Positions 1-8,530 of a stretch of DNA of 64,000 bases are shown piece after piece. How positions within the stretch are numbered: position 1 is the first letter of the stretch; each line of letters opens with the position of its first letter. Under the pieces are notes generated by a model. That model worked only from the letters and a program-made list of their open reading frames with translations. It was not told where the DNA came from and did not search any database. Position numbers and translations under genes: made by a program. The DNA comes from Flavobacteriales bacterium (lineage in GTDB: Bacteria > Bacteroidota > Bacteroidia > Flavobacteriales > JASBRU01), in assembly GCA_030149285.1 (NCBI GenBank), contig JASBRU010000003.1:312001-376000 (forward strand), read 5' to 3'.

Positions 1-1276
1 CACCTGCATCTGTAATTTTTACATTCACAAAACTCCCAAGAGGCATATAATGTTCTCTGGCGTCTACAAGCACTTCATTATCAACATCCGGAGAATCAAA
101 TTCTGTACGCCCCACAAAGTATTCACCATCTTTTCTATCAAACAATACTTTAAATACCTTACCTACTTTCTCTTCATTTAGTTCTAAAGAAATACTTTGC
201 TGAACTTCCATTATTTGGTTTGCTCTATCTTGCTTTACATCTTCAGGTACATCGTCCTCTAAATTGTAAGCATGGGTATTCTCTTCATGAGAGTAAGTAA
301 ATACACCTAAACGATCAAAACGCATTTCTCTTACCCACTCTTTCATCGTTTCAAAATCCTCTTCAGTCTCACCTGGGTAACCTACAATTAAAGTAGTACG
401 GATGGCCATACCGGGTACAGCTTCCTTAAACTGCTGTAATAGCTTTGTAGTTTTTTCTTTTGTTGTACCCCTGCGCATAGATTTTAGCACTGAATCTGCT
501 ATATGCTGTAATGGAATATCTATATAATTACAGATATTCTTTTTCTCTTTCATTACCTCTAACACATCCATAGGAAAACCTGTAGGGAATGCATAATGCA
601 GGCGTATCCATTCTATACCTTCTACATCAGATAATGATCTTAGTAAATCAGCTAATTTGCGCTCTTTATATAAGTCTAATCCGTAATAGGTTAAGTCTTG
701 TGCTATTAATATCAGCTCTTTGGTTCCATTAGCGGCTAACTTCTTAGCCTCAGTAACCAACTCTTCAATTGGTTTAGAAAGGTGTTTACCTCTCATTAAT
801 GGTATTGCACAGAAAGAACAAGGTCTGTCACAACCCTCAGCTATCTTTAAATATGCATAATGTCTTGGTGTTGTGGTTAAGCGCTCCCCTACTAACTCAT
901 GCTTATAATCTGCGCCTAAGGCCTTAAGCAATAATGGTAAATCTCTTGTACCAAAGTATTGGTCTACATCCGGTATTTCCTTTTCCAAATCCGGCTTATA
1001 GCGTTCAGACAAACAACCCGTAACAAATAACTGATCTATCTCTCCGCTTTGCTTTTTATCAGCATAAGCCAGTATAGTGTTAACAGACTCTTCTTTCGCA
1101 TTATCTATAAAACCACAAGTGTTAACCACAATAATGTTACCTCCTGCAGCCTCGTGCACTACATCCTTACCATTGGCTTTTAACTGCCCCATTAATACCT
1201 CCGAATCGTAGATATTTTTAGAGCAACCAAGGGTTACTACATTAATCTTATTTTTTTTGAGTGTCTTAGTACGCAT
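1..1276 (-). CDS. rimO: Ribosomal protein S12 methylthiotransferase RimO (C-terminus cut by window edge)
   Basis: Radical-SAM enzyme that adds a methylthio group to an aspartate of ribosomal protein S12. The start codon is the CAT at 1274-1276; the frame stays open to base 1, so about 425 residues are visible of a family length near 435 and only the end of the TRAM domain is missing. The N-terminal UPF0004 domain shows its three cluster cysteines in VTLGCSKN, VVNTCGFID and VTGCLSER. The radical-SAM CxxxCxxC follows in CDRPCSFCAIP. A TRAM-like tail lies near the window start. The gene begins 4 bases after the ftsY stop, so the two are almost certainly co-transcribed, as is usual in Bacteroidota. 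MiaB is the main alternative, but the GCSKN motif and the ftsY linkage favour RimO. Confidence 0.93.
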   Translation of the reverse strand, partial: MRTKTLKKNKINVVTLGCSKNIYDSEVLMGQLKANGKDVVHEAAGGNIIVVNTCGFIDNAKEESVNTILAYADKKQSGEIDQLFVTGCLSERYKPDLEKEIPDVDQYFGTRDLPLLLKALGADYKHELVGERLTTTPRHYAYLKIAEGCDRPCSFCAIPLMRGKHLSKPIEELVTEAKKLAANGTKELILIAQDLTYYGLDLYKERKLADLLRSLSDVEGIEWIRLHYAFPTGFPMDVLEVMKEKKNICNYIDIPLQHIADSVLKSMRRGTTKEKTTKLLQQFKEAVPGMAIRTTLIVGYPGETEEDFETMKEWVREMRFDRLGVFTYSHEENTHAYNLEDDVPEDVKQDRANQIMEVQQSISLELNEEKVGKVFKVLFDRKDGEYFVGRTEFDSPDVDNEVLVDAREHYMPLGSFVNVKITDAG

Positions 1277-1280
1277 ACAA

Positions 1281-2237
1281 TTAGTTGGTCTTAAAGAAAG
1301 AATCTACAAACTCCATTTTATCAAACACCTGCAAATCTTCCATGGCTTCGCCAACACCTATGTATTTTACGGGAATTTTAAACTCATCTGATATACCTAT
1401 AACTACACCGCCTTTGGCTGTACCATCTAGCTTAGTTATCGTTAATGATGATACTTCTGTTGCTTTTGTAAACTGACGGGCTTGTTCTACAGCATTTTGC
1501 CCTGTTGAGCCATCTAATACCAACATAACCTCATGCGGTGCATCGGGTATTACCTTTTGCATTACACGTTTTATCTTAGTCAACTCGTTCATCAAGTTTA
1601 CTTTATTGTGTAAACGTCCGGCTGTATCTATAATTACTACATCTGCATTTTGCGATACTGCTGACTGTAAGGTGTCAAAAGCAACTGATGCAGGGTCTGA
1701 GCCCATAGCTTGCTTTACAATTGGTACTCCTACTCTTTCCGACCATATTACTAATTGGTCTACAGCAGCGGCTCTAAAAGTGTCTGCAGCACCTAGCACT
1801 ACACTTTTTCCTTCGCTTTTAAAACGATGTGCTAGTTTGCCTATAGTTGTGGTTTTACCAACACCATTAACGCCAACCACCATAATAACATATGGGGTTT
1901 TAGTTTCAGGTATCAGTACTTTATTATCAGTTGTTTCATTTTCAGCAAGTAAGCCAGCTATTTCTTCCTTTAGTATTTTATTGAGTTCGTCTGTACCAAA
2001 GTACTTTTCTCCCGAAACACGCTCCTCAATTCGTTCAATAATTTTTAAAGTAGTATTTACACCTACATCAGATGTAACTAAAACCTCCTCTAAGTTATCT
2101 AACACCTCTGCGTCTACGGTAGATTTTCCTGCAACAGCTTTAGCTAGTTTAGAGAAAACACTTGTTTTTGTTTTTTCTAAGCCCTTATCTAAAGACTCCT
2201 TGTTTTTACCAGAGAAAATGTTCTTAAATAATGCCAT
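1281..2237 (-). CDS. ftsY: Signal recognition particle receptor FtsY
   Basis: SRP-receptor GTPase that docks ribosome-SRP complexes at the inner membrane for co-translational insertion. The 318 residues comprise a short N-terminal N domain and the G domain. The P-loop GVNGVGKTT is at residues 122-130, DTFRAAA at 152-158, DTAGR at 204-208 and TKLDG at 268-272. It lacks the long acidic A domain of the E. coli protein, which is normal for the phylum. It is followed at once by rimO. Upstream it would normally be joined to the DUF4295/L33/L28 genes, but here a divergent two-gene unit separates them, so it must use a promoter in 2238-2419. Confidence 0.96.
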   Translation of the reverse strand: MALFKNIFSGKNKESLDKGLEKTKTSVFSKLAKAVAGKSTVDAEVLDNLEEVLVTSDVGVNTTLKIIERIEERVSGEKYFGTDELNKILKEEIAGLLAENETTDNKVLIPETKTPYVIMVVGVNGVGKTTTIGKLAHRFKSEGKSVVLGAADTFRAAAVDQLVIWSERVGVPIVKQAMGSDPASVAFDTLQSAVSQNADVVIIDTAGRLHNKVNLMNELTKIKRVMQKVIPDAPHEVMLVLDGSTGQNAVEQARQFTKATEVSSLTITKLDGTAKGGVVIGISDEFKIPVKYIGVGEAMEDLQVFDKMEFVDSFFKTN

Positions 2238-2419
2238 TCGGTTTCAAATTTAAGCTGCAAAGATAATTAATATATATGCAATAAGCGGTTTTACACTAAC
2301 AGTTAAAATGATAGTACACTTAACAAATATGTAATAACACAAACAGCTGATAATAGTTGAGTAGAGAAATTATTTATATATTATTGCATATAGTTTAATA
2401 AAACATACATAGCAATCTA

Positions 2420-4684
2420 ATGAAGAAGTACTTTTTTGTAACTCTTGCTTGTGTATTATTGCTTAATGAATCTTATGCACAAGACTCATTAGCACAAAAT
2501 AAAATACACAAAAGCAATATTAACTACACTCCGTTTGAAGCCGAAGGACTAATTCCCCCAGATTTTATTGAAGAATACACCTCTAAGCTTAGAGGCGACA
2601 TTGGTAAAATTGACGAAAGTGACCGACGTAGGGTAAGGAAATTACAAGAAAAATTTTACACTCGAAGTAATTATTATATCAATCAGATTTTACAAAGTGG
2701 CGATGTGATTTTTGGTGGTCCTGTACTAGATTATGCAAATAGAGTATTAGATGTTGTGTTAATTGATGATCCAAAATTAAGATCTGAGGTTAGAGTATAT
2801 TTACTAAATGAGCCCTATGCCAACGCTACTACAACTGATAATGGTATTATATTTTTAAATACAGGCTTAATTGCTAGATTAGAAAATGAAGCACAGCTTG
2901 CTTATATATTATCGCATGAGGTAATACACTACAAAAACAAACATGTTGTAAACTCTTATGTAAAAAAAGATGATATAACAAGTGGTGATAACATCTTTAA
3001 AAAGTCGCTTTCGTTTGAGCAAAAACTATATAAAATAAGTTCTTATTCTAAGGATTTAGAATTAGAGTCTGACAAGTATGGGCTTAAAGACTATTACTCT
3101 AAAACCAACTATTCATTAGACGCTATAAATAGCTCTTTTGACATGTTAATGCACTCTTATTTACCCTATGAAAATAAGAAGTTTGAAAAATCATTCTTTG
3201 AAACGGAGGCATTTGTTTTCCCTGACTCTTATTTTCTTGATGAAGTAAAAGCTATTAGTACTACAGAAGAATACGATGATACATTAAGTACTCATCCGAA
3301 TATGAAAAAACGAAAAGAGAGTCTTGTTGAACAAATTAAAAAGTATAATAATGATGGTAAGCAAGATTTCATTGTATCTAAAGAGGACTTTTATTCGGTA
3401 AGAGATTTAGCCAGAAAAGAGCTCTTAAGACTGAATTTTAGAGACTTAGACTATATAGATGCATTATATAACGCATATATGCTTAACCAACAATACCCAA
3501 ACGATAAGTATATAGAAACCTCTATCATACGTTCATTACTACTTATTGCTGCCTATAAAAATGATGAGGAGTTAGATGACCTCAAATCATCACATTATAA
3601 AATGGAGGGCGAACAACAGCAACTTTATTATTTAATCTATAAATTAAAAGGGAAAGAACTTAGTTCGCTTGCACTTAAGGAGGCTTGGAAGCTTCATAAA
3701 AAATACCCTAATGACAAATATATTGAAGAGTTAACTGATATTGCATTTCATGAAATAACTGTTGAGAATAAGCTAGGTCCTGATAATTTCATCTATACAA
3801 AACCAGAGATTATTGTTGACTCATCATCATTAGATTCAGCAGTCACTGAAGAAAATGGAGATACAATTGATACAGAAGGCTTAAGTAAGTATGAGAGGAT
3901 TAAGCTTAGAAAAGCATCTGTATCTAAAACAGAAGTAAAAAAGAATAAAGACTTTTATAAATATGCATTTGTAGACTACGCTAATGACTCCGTATTTATG
4001 GAAACTTTTAAGAAGATTGACAAAGAAGCTGGTAGAAGAAGAAAAACAAACGAAGATGAGGAGGAATTATATGCATCTACCCCTTTCAAGAGAAAAAATC
4101 TATCCCTAGGCATTGACAAGGTTATATTTATGAGTCCAAATTTTTTAAGACTTAATATTTACAGTGATGATGTGATAGAGTATAAAAAAACTATAAAGAG
4201 AACTCTTGCTCTTGAAGATATGATGGAGCAGACTGCAGCTATTGCAAAATTAGATTATGAATTATTAAGCCCATCTAAGTTTAGCAATTTAGATGTAGAT
4301 AAGTTTAATGACCTTATTTTTCTATCTAATTGGCTTGAAAGCCAACTAAACCCTACCAATAAAGGTGTTTCTGAAAACATTGATGATAGAATAAATGAAA
4401 TTATTGAAACATATGACACTAAGTATATTGCTTGGGCTGGCCAAATAACTTCTGGGCCATACCCTGATGGACTTCTTTTTGCGTTTGGAATTCCTGCATA
4501 TACTCATTATACACAATACTATTTCTTCTTATTCAATTTAGAAACCAAAGAAATTGAAATGCTAGAGTTTTATAACAATAGAGGAAAAGGCAGAAATGAC
4601 TTTGTAAAGTCTAGACTATATAACACATTTCTACAGATAAAGCTTAAGAAAAAAGGAAGTAACGAATTTGAATATAACTACTAA
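2420..4684 (+). CDS. Secreted or periplasmic M48-family metallopeptidase with long C-terminal extension
   Basis: Predicted zinc endopeptidase of the M48 (Ste24/HtpX/BepA-like) class. A signal peptide covers residues 1-20 and ends in SYA, with QD as the likely mature start. The zinc site HEVIH is at residues 166-170, and a downstream glutamate in ELESDKYG (about 214-218) fits the third ligand. The remaining 500 or so residues form a mostly helical region that may hold TPR-like repeats (two copies of a YPNDKYIE segment are visible near 356 and 431) and a lysine-rich low-complexity stretch. BepA-like M48 proteins survey outer-membrane protein assembly, which would suit the barrel-like protein encoded next with a one-base overlap; that role is inference. 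Confidence 0.82.
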   Translation: MKKYFFVTLACVLLLNESYAQDSLAQNKIHKSNINYTPFEAEGLIPPDFIEEYTSKLRGDIGKIDESDRRRVRKLQEKFYTRSNYYINQILQSGDVIFGGPVLDYANRVLDVVLIDDPKLRSEVRVYLLNEPYANATTTDNGIIFLNTGLIARLENEAQLAYILSHEVIHYKNKHVVNSYVKKDDITSGDNIFKKSLSFEQKLYKISSYSKDLELESDKYGLKDYYSKTNYSLDAINSSFDMLMHSYLPYENKKFEKSFFETEAFVFPDSYFLDEVKAISTTEEYDDTLSTHPNMKKRKESLVEQIKKYNNDGKQDFIVSKEDFYSVRDLARKELLRLNFRDLDYIDALYNAYMLNQQYPNDKYIETSIIRSLLLIAAYKNDEELDDLKSSHYKMEGEQQQLYYLIYKLKGKELSSLALKEAWKLHKKYPNDKYIEELTDIAFHEITVENKLGPDNFIYTKPEIIVDSSSLDSAVTEENGDTIDTEGLSKYERIKLRKASVSKTEVKKNKDFYKYAFVDYANDSVFMETFKKIDKEAGRRRKTNEDEEELYASTPFKRKNLSLGIDKVIFMSPNFLRLNIYSDDVIEYKKTIKRTLALEDMMEQTAAIAKLDYELLSPSKFSNLDVDKFNDLIFLSNWLESQLNPTNKGVSENIDDRINEIIETYDTKYIAWAGQITSGPYPDGLLFAFGIPAYTHYTQYYFFLFNLETKEIEMLEFYNNRGKGRNDFVKSRLYNTFLQIKLKKKGSNEFEYNY

Positions 4685-5406
4685 TGAAAAAAGAGACCCT
4701 ACATAAAATTATTATCCTATCAGTATCTACTTTCTTTTTTAATGTTACTACACATGCTCAAAGCAGAGTCCCGGGTTATTTAGGGAAAAAAGATATTATT
4801 TCTTATCAAGCACACTTATACTTAAAAAGTGATGTTCAAAGTGAAAAATTAGGCTTATTAAATAACATAACCTATGAGCGCGTTTTATCTAAGCGTTCTG
4901 CATTAGAGTTAAGTGTGGGCTATGATTTAAGTACTGTTACACCTGAGGAGTCTTTAAATGGTGGTCTTACTGTTTATCCGACCAGAGCCTCAGATGATTG
5001 GAGCATTAAAACTTACTCTTTCGGTTTACATTATAAGTGGTATAACAAACGCCGTATAGCTCCTTTAGGAGGATATACAGCCATTGGTATAAATATGTTT
5101 AATTCAACCCCAAATATAGATGGAGTTACTTTTACTCAAAATAGAGGGAGTGGGCAATTAGTTGAAGTAGACTTTACTGACCAAGCAGAAAGTTATACTG
5201 TATACTCCTTATTTTTTGGAGTGGGTAAAACTAGAATAATTGCAGATAAGTTTTTAGTAAATTATGGTATTAACTTTTTAATAAATCTTTCTGATAATGA
5301 ATCGTCTACAGATAATGATTACATAAGACCCTTGATGGAAGATAATGTAAACTACCACAATGTTCTAGTAACCTCTTTTACAATAGGCTTTGGTTTTCTT
5401 CCATAA
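4684..5406 (+). CDS. Putative outer-membrane beta-barrel protein
   Basis: Unrecognised 240-residue exported protein. A signal peptide spans about residues 1-26 (hydrophobic core, then THAQ). The mature part alternates polar and hydrophobic residues in strand-like segments (for example the stretches ending YSFGLHYKW and VYSLFFGVG) and ends in a hydrophobic pattern with F near the C-terminus (TIGFGFLP), as small outer-membrane barrels do. The start overlaps the stop of the M48 peptidase gene (TAATG), which implies translational coupling. It ends just before a strong two-way terminator. The barrel assignment rests on pattern only. Confidence 0.55.
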   Translation: MKKETLHKIIILSVSTFFFNVTTHAQSRVPGYLGKKDIISYQAHLYLKSDVQSEKLGLLNNITYERVLSKRSALELSVGYDLSTVTPEESLNGGLTVYPTRASDDWSIKTYSFGLHYKWYNKRRIAPLGGYTAIGINMFNSTPNIDGVTFTQNRGSGQLVEVDFTDQAESYTVYSLFFGVGKTRIIADKFLVNYGINFLINLSDNESSTDNDYIRPLMEDNVNYHNVLVTSFTIGFGFLP

Positions 5407-5435
5407 CCAACAGTGATAATAAAAAACAATGCATA

Positions 5436-5466
5436 AAAAAAGCCGCTATAAATAGCGGCTTTTTTA
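5436..5466. terminator. Bidirectional intrinsic terminator between convergent genes
   Basis: A 7-bp GC-rich stem, GCCGCTA / TAGCGGC, at 5442-5459 with a 4-base loop is flanked by A-runs on the left and T-runs on the right. It can end transcription from both the 4684-5406 gene and the rpmB-rpmG-DUF4295 operon. Confidence 0.85.
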
Positions 5467-5483
5467 TATCAAATAAATTGAGA

Positions 5484-5636
5484 TTAATTACTCAAAAAAT
5501 CTTTTACTGCGTCTTTAGCTACCATTTTTTCTTCAAAAACGTATGCTCCGTTCTTATCAGATTTTACCATTTTAATTACTTTGGTAAAACTCTTAGATGC
5601 TCCGGTTTGTAATGTTGCTACTGTCTTCTTAGCCAT
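5484..5636 (-). CDS. Small DUF4295 family protein of the ribosomal/ftsY operon
   Basis: A 50-residue basic protein starting MAKKTVATLQ and ending DAVKDFLSN. Its sequence and position directly downstream of rpmG identify it as the DUF4295 family, which is confined to Bacteroidota and found in this operon. Function is unknown; the basic composition and neighbours suggest a ribosome-linked role (inference). The start is the ATG at 5634-5636, eight bases after the rpmG stop. In most relatives ftsY follows directly; here the operon ends at the terminator at 5442-5459. Confidence 0.9.
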   Translation of the reverse strand: MAKKTVATLQTGASKSFTKVIKMVKSDKNGAYVFEEKMVAKDAVKDFLSN

Positions 5637-5644
5637 GGTCTAAA

Positions 5645-5827
5645 TTATTTAATTTCTTTATGTAAAGTTACACGTTTAAGTATAGGGTTGAATTTTTTCA
5701 ACTCTAAACGATCTGGTGTGTTTTTCTTATTCTTTGTACTGATGTAACGAGAAGTACCTGGCTTGCCAGACTCTTTATGCTCTGTGCATTCTAATATTAC
5801 CTGTACTCTGTTTCCTTTTTTTGCCAT
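5645..5827 (-). CDS. rpmG: 50S ribosomal protein L33
   Basis: Small basic protein of the large ribosomal subunit, 60 residues, beginning [17 protein letters not shown] with the conserved core [21 protein letters not shown]. Only one cysteine is present, so this is the zinc-free (C-minus) form, without the two CxxC pairs of zinc-binding L33. It lies 29 bases after rpmB and before the DUF4295 gene in one operon. Confidence 0.97.
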   Translation of the reverse strand: MAKKGNRVQVILECTEHKESGKPGTSRYISTKNKKNTPDRLELKKFNPILKRVTLHKEIK

Positions 5828-5856
5828 TTCAACAAGTGTTTTATAATGTAGCCGTA

Positions 5857-6096
5857 TTACTTAGTTAAAAAGCCTTTTTCTCTAGCTTCTTTAATAACGG
5901 CAGAAATACCTTTTTTGTTAATATTTTTTAACGCAGAAGTAGATACTCTAAGTGTTACCCACTTATCTTCTTCAGGAATATAAAAGCGTTTGCGCATTAA
6001 GTTGGCGTCAAACTTACGTTTTGTTTTACGGTTTGAGTGCGACACATTGTTTCCAACCATCGCTTTCTTTCCCGTTAATTCACACACTCTAGACAT
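5857..6096 (-). CDS. rpmB: 50S ribosomal protein L28
   Basis: Large-subunit ribosomal protein of 79 residues. It shows the L28 signature [21 protein letters not shown] followed by [18 protein letters not shown] and the C-terminal [16 protein letters not shown] segment. The cysteine pattern is incomplete, so it is likely a zinc-free form. It is the first gene of the rpmB-rpmG-DUF4295 unit, and the 154-base gap upstream (6097-6250) should hold the promoter, though I cannot place a clean consensus box there. Confidence 0.97.
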   Translation of the reverse strand: MSRVCELTGKKAMVGNNVSHSNRKTKRKFDANLMRKRFYIPEEDKWVTLRVSTSALKNINKKGISAVIKEAREKGFLTK

Positions 6097-6250
6097 TTCT
6101 ACTCTCTTTTAAAGTGATTTTTAAAATTGGCTTGCAAATTACGTGAATTTATCTGAAACTATCAAACACATTTCACTAAAAAACTTACAGTTACTTACCA
6201 AAAAGTAAATGTTAGTAAAAATACAAGCTTTAGGTTGACATTAAATGATT

Positions 6251-7486
6251 TTAACTCAGTGCTTTTCTAAGCATATCTAAAGCCATTAAAGCCGTTTTCT
6301 TTATATTCCTTTCCCTACTCTTTCCAAACTGAAACTTCTTTGTAATCACATCATTTGGTGTAGCAATAGCTATCCAAACAGTACCAACCGGCTTTTCTTC
6401 TGTTCCACCATCTGGCCCTGCAATACCGGATGTAGCAATAGCATAGTCAGTATTCATTTTCTTTTGAACTCCTAAAGCCATTTGACGTACCACCTGTTCG
6501 CTAACAGCCCCAAATTCCAATAAATCTTTTTCACTTACATCCAAACTCCCATGCTTCACAGTATTATCATAAGACACAACTGCCCCCATAAAATATGCCG
6601 AACTACCCGGAACACTAGTTATTTGATGCGCAATATAACCTCCAGTACAACTCTCTGCAGTAGATAAGGTTTTACCTTGTTGTTTTAACATCTCACCTAC
6701 TACTTCTTCCAGCTTATCATCATGGTATCCAAAAATAGCATCGCCAATTAATGGTTGTAACAAAGCTATTTGCTCATTTAAAGCTGTATTCAACACATCT
6801 TCATCTGTACCTCTAGCCGAAAGCCTTAGACGTACAGTTCCTGCCGATGGCAAATACGCCAACTTGATAAAACTTGGCAAGCTCCCCTCCCATTTCTCTA
6901 ATGTTTCTGCTAAATAAGATTCCGGAATACCTTGTGTCAAAACTGTACGATGTATGATAAAAGGAGTATCATACTCCGCTATAATTTTCGGGATAACGAA
7001 ATCTGCCATTATAGCCTTCATTTCGTACGGCACGCCTGGCATTGATATATATTGTACTCCACCCTCATTAAACCACATACCCGGGGCTGTACCATTCGGA
7101 TTTCTTATAGGATAGCAACTTTCAGGCACCTCTGCCTGCATTCTATTTAAATTGGTAACTTCTCTACCAATTGCATCAAAAAGCTTTTCTATGTCCTTAT
7201 ACAAGTCTTCATTAAAAACCAGCTTAGTACCAAAATACTCTGTAAGTGTATTCTTAGTAATATCATCATTAGTAGGACCTAATCCTCCGGTAATAAAAAC
7301 AAACTTAGTATCTGTATGCAATGTACTTAAAGCCTCAAATATATGCTCCTTACTATCAGATATAGACCTGATTTGATACACCTCTACTCCAATCTTATTC
7401 AGTTGCTGCCCCATCCAAGCAGAGTTTGTATCAACTATCTGCCCAATTAATATTTCATCTCCTATTGTTATTATCTCTGCTTGCAT
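6251..7486 (-). CDS. cinA: CinA: NMN amidohydrolase with N-terminal molybdopterin-binding-like domain
   Basis: Full-length 411-residue CinA. Residues 1-170 or so form the COG1058 MoCF-like domain (ITIGDEILIGQIVDTNS, FITGGLGPTNDDITKN), linked in this family to ADP-ribose pyrophosphatase activity. The C-terminal 160 residues form the PncC domain (STAESCTGGYIAHQIT, ATSGIAGPDGGTEEKPVGT), a nicotinamide-nucleotide amidase in pyridine-nucleotide recycling. A strong -7 box (7497-7504) lies 10 bases before the ATG, implying a very short leader. It precedes rpmB on the same strand, a common order in Flavobacteriia. Confidence 0.95.
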   Translation of the reverse strand: MQAEIITIGDEILIGQIVDTNSAWMGQQLNKIGVEVYQIRSISDSKEHIFEALSTLHTDTKFVFITGGLGPTNDDITKNTLTEYFGTKLVFNEDLYKDIEKLFDAIGREVTNLNRMQAEVPESCYPIRNPNGTAPGMWFNEGGVQYISMPGVPYEMKAIMADFVIPKIIAEYDTPFIIHRTVLTQGIPESYLAETLEKWEGSLPSFIKLAYLPSAGTVRLRLSARGTDEDVLNTALNEQIALLQPLIGDAIFGYHDDKLEEVVGEMLKQQGKTLSTAESCTGGYIAHQITSVPGSSAYFMGAVVSYDNTVKHGSLDVSEKDLLEFGAVSEQVVRQMALGVQKKMNTDYAIATSGIAGPDGGTEEKPVGTVWIAIATPNDVITKKFQFGKSRERNIKKTALMALDMLRKALS

Positions 7487-7496
7487 CTTTTTCTTT

Positions 7497-7504
7497 CAAA
7501 TATA
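7497..7504 (-). promoter_or_regulatory. Bacteroidota -7 box of cinA
   Basis: On the minus strand the sequence reads TATATTTG, an exact TAnnTTTG match, ending 10 bases before the cinA ATG. No good -33 TTTG is visible at the expected distance, so the promoter call rests on the -7 element alone. Confidence 0.5.
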
Positions 7505-7527
7505 TTTACAGCGTATTACTGCACATA

Positions 7528-7554
7528 AAAAAAGCCTTGTAATACAAGGCTTTT
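7528..7554 (-). terminator. Intrinsic terminator of the universal stress protein gene
   Basis: Perfect stem GCCTTGTA / TACAAGGC with a very tight turn at 7534-7550. On the minus strand it is followed by a U-run (A-run on the plus strand at about 7528-7533). It lies 20 bases past the stop of the minus-strand gene at 7575-8453. Confidence 0.8.
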
Positions 7555-7574
7555 CACTATCTAATATCTATTTT

Positions 7575-8453
7575 TTAAAGCGTAAAAACACTTTCAAATT
7601 GCTTTTTAGAAGGCGTTATACTCATTACAGGTATTTCTGAATGATATATTACTTGTTGAGAGTCACTACCTAAAAATACATCGGCAAACGTTGCGCTCTC
7701 GTCTTCAATAATCATAATCAAGTCTCCGTTGTTCTTGTAAGAGAAGTCTAACACGTTATTTACAACAGACTTATCGCTATCAGGCTTAATCAACTCTGCA
7801 CTACACACAATTCCTTTAGAAGCAATAAATTTACTTACTTGCTTTAAGTTAGCTTTAAGTGTTGGCTCTTCAGACTTAACTGTTGCCACAGAAACCAACT
7901 TAATATTTGCGTTAAATAAGCGCGCAAAGTGTAAAGCCGGCCCTACCTTTTCTTTAGAGTTTTTATCAATAACTATCGGGAAAATAATAGTATCAATCTT
8001 ATCAATTTTTCTAATACCTTGTATTGTAATTACTGGTGGCTCTACCATACCTACTACTCTATAGGCATTAGACCCGATAAACCTTTTTCTAAAGTTACTT
8101 GGCTTACCGTTAGTACCCATAATTACTAAAGTAGCAGATATTAGCTCTGCAACTCTACTTACCTCATCATAAACAGTTCCTTTAGCAACCATAGTTACAA
8201 CTTGTAAACCATGCGCTTTTCTAAGGTCTGCTGCTACTTCTTCTAATTTCTGTTTAGTTTGCTCTTTTACCTGCTTTTCGCTCTCATCAGATGAGAATAA
8301 ACGTGCAAATAAGCCATGATCTTCAACCACACTTAAAAGTGTTATTTCAGCATTCATTGCTTTTGCAAAAATTACTGCCTCATCTAAAGCAATTAATGAT
8401 TGCTCTGAAAATCCGATTGGTACTAAAATTTTGTTAGCGGATGTGTCGCTCAT
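7575..8453 (-). CDS. Universal stress protein, tandem Usp domains
   Basis: Cytoplasmic 292-residue protein with two Usp (adenine-nucleotide alpha-hydrolase-like) domains, residues about 8-147 and 152-285. The first starts ILVPIGFSEQSLIALDEA and carries VIMGTNGKPSNFRKRFIGSNAYRVV, close to the G-x2-G-x9-G-S/T ATP-binding signature. The second starts TIIFPIVIDKNSKEK and has lost that motif (IIEDESATFADVFLGSDSQQVI keeps GS only). A domain pair with one ATP-binding half is common in Bacteroidota. It is monocistronic, with its own promoter (8483-8511) and terminator. The exact stress role cannot be read from sequence. Confidence 0.88.
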   Translation of the reverse strand: MSDTSANKILVPIGFSEQSLIALDEAVIFAKAMNAEITLLSVVEDHGLFARLFSSDESEKQVKEQTKQKLEEVAADLRKAHGLQVVTMVAKGTVYDEVSRVAELISATLVIMGTNGKPSNFRKRFIGSNAYRVVGMVEPPVITIQGIRKIDKIDTIIFPIVIDKNSKEKVGPALHFARLFNANIKLVSVATVKSEEPTLKANLKQVSKFIASKGIVCSAELIKPDSDKSVVNNVLDFSYKNNGDLIMIIEDESATFADVFLGSDSQQVIYHSEIPVMSITPSKKQFESVFTL

Positions 8454-8482
8454 AACATGAATGGGTTTTATTAATTTTTATG

Positions 8483-8511
8483 CAAAAATAATCTTTTAAT
8501 TCATTCAACAA
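8483..8511 (-). promoter_or_regulatory. Promoter of the universal stress protein gene
   Basis: The minus strand reads TTG, 18 bases, then TATTTTTG, matching the Bacteroidota -33/-7 pattern. The predicted start of transcription leaves a leader of roughly 25-30 bases before the ATG at 8453. Confidence 0.5.
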
Positions 8512-8530
8512 CAGATTGATGCTAAAGTTC

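Noticed and set aside
1606-2253. Long antisense open frame over ftsY
   Set aside because: It is the complement of a conserved GTPase gene and its translation shows only low-complexity Ser/Thr/Leu typical of shadow frames.
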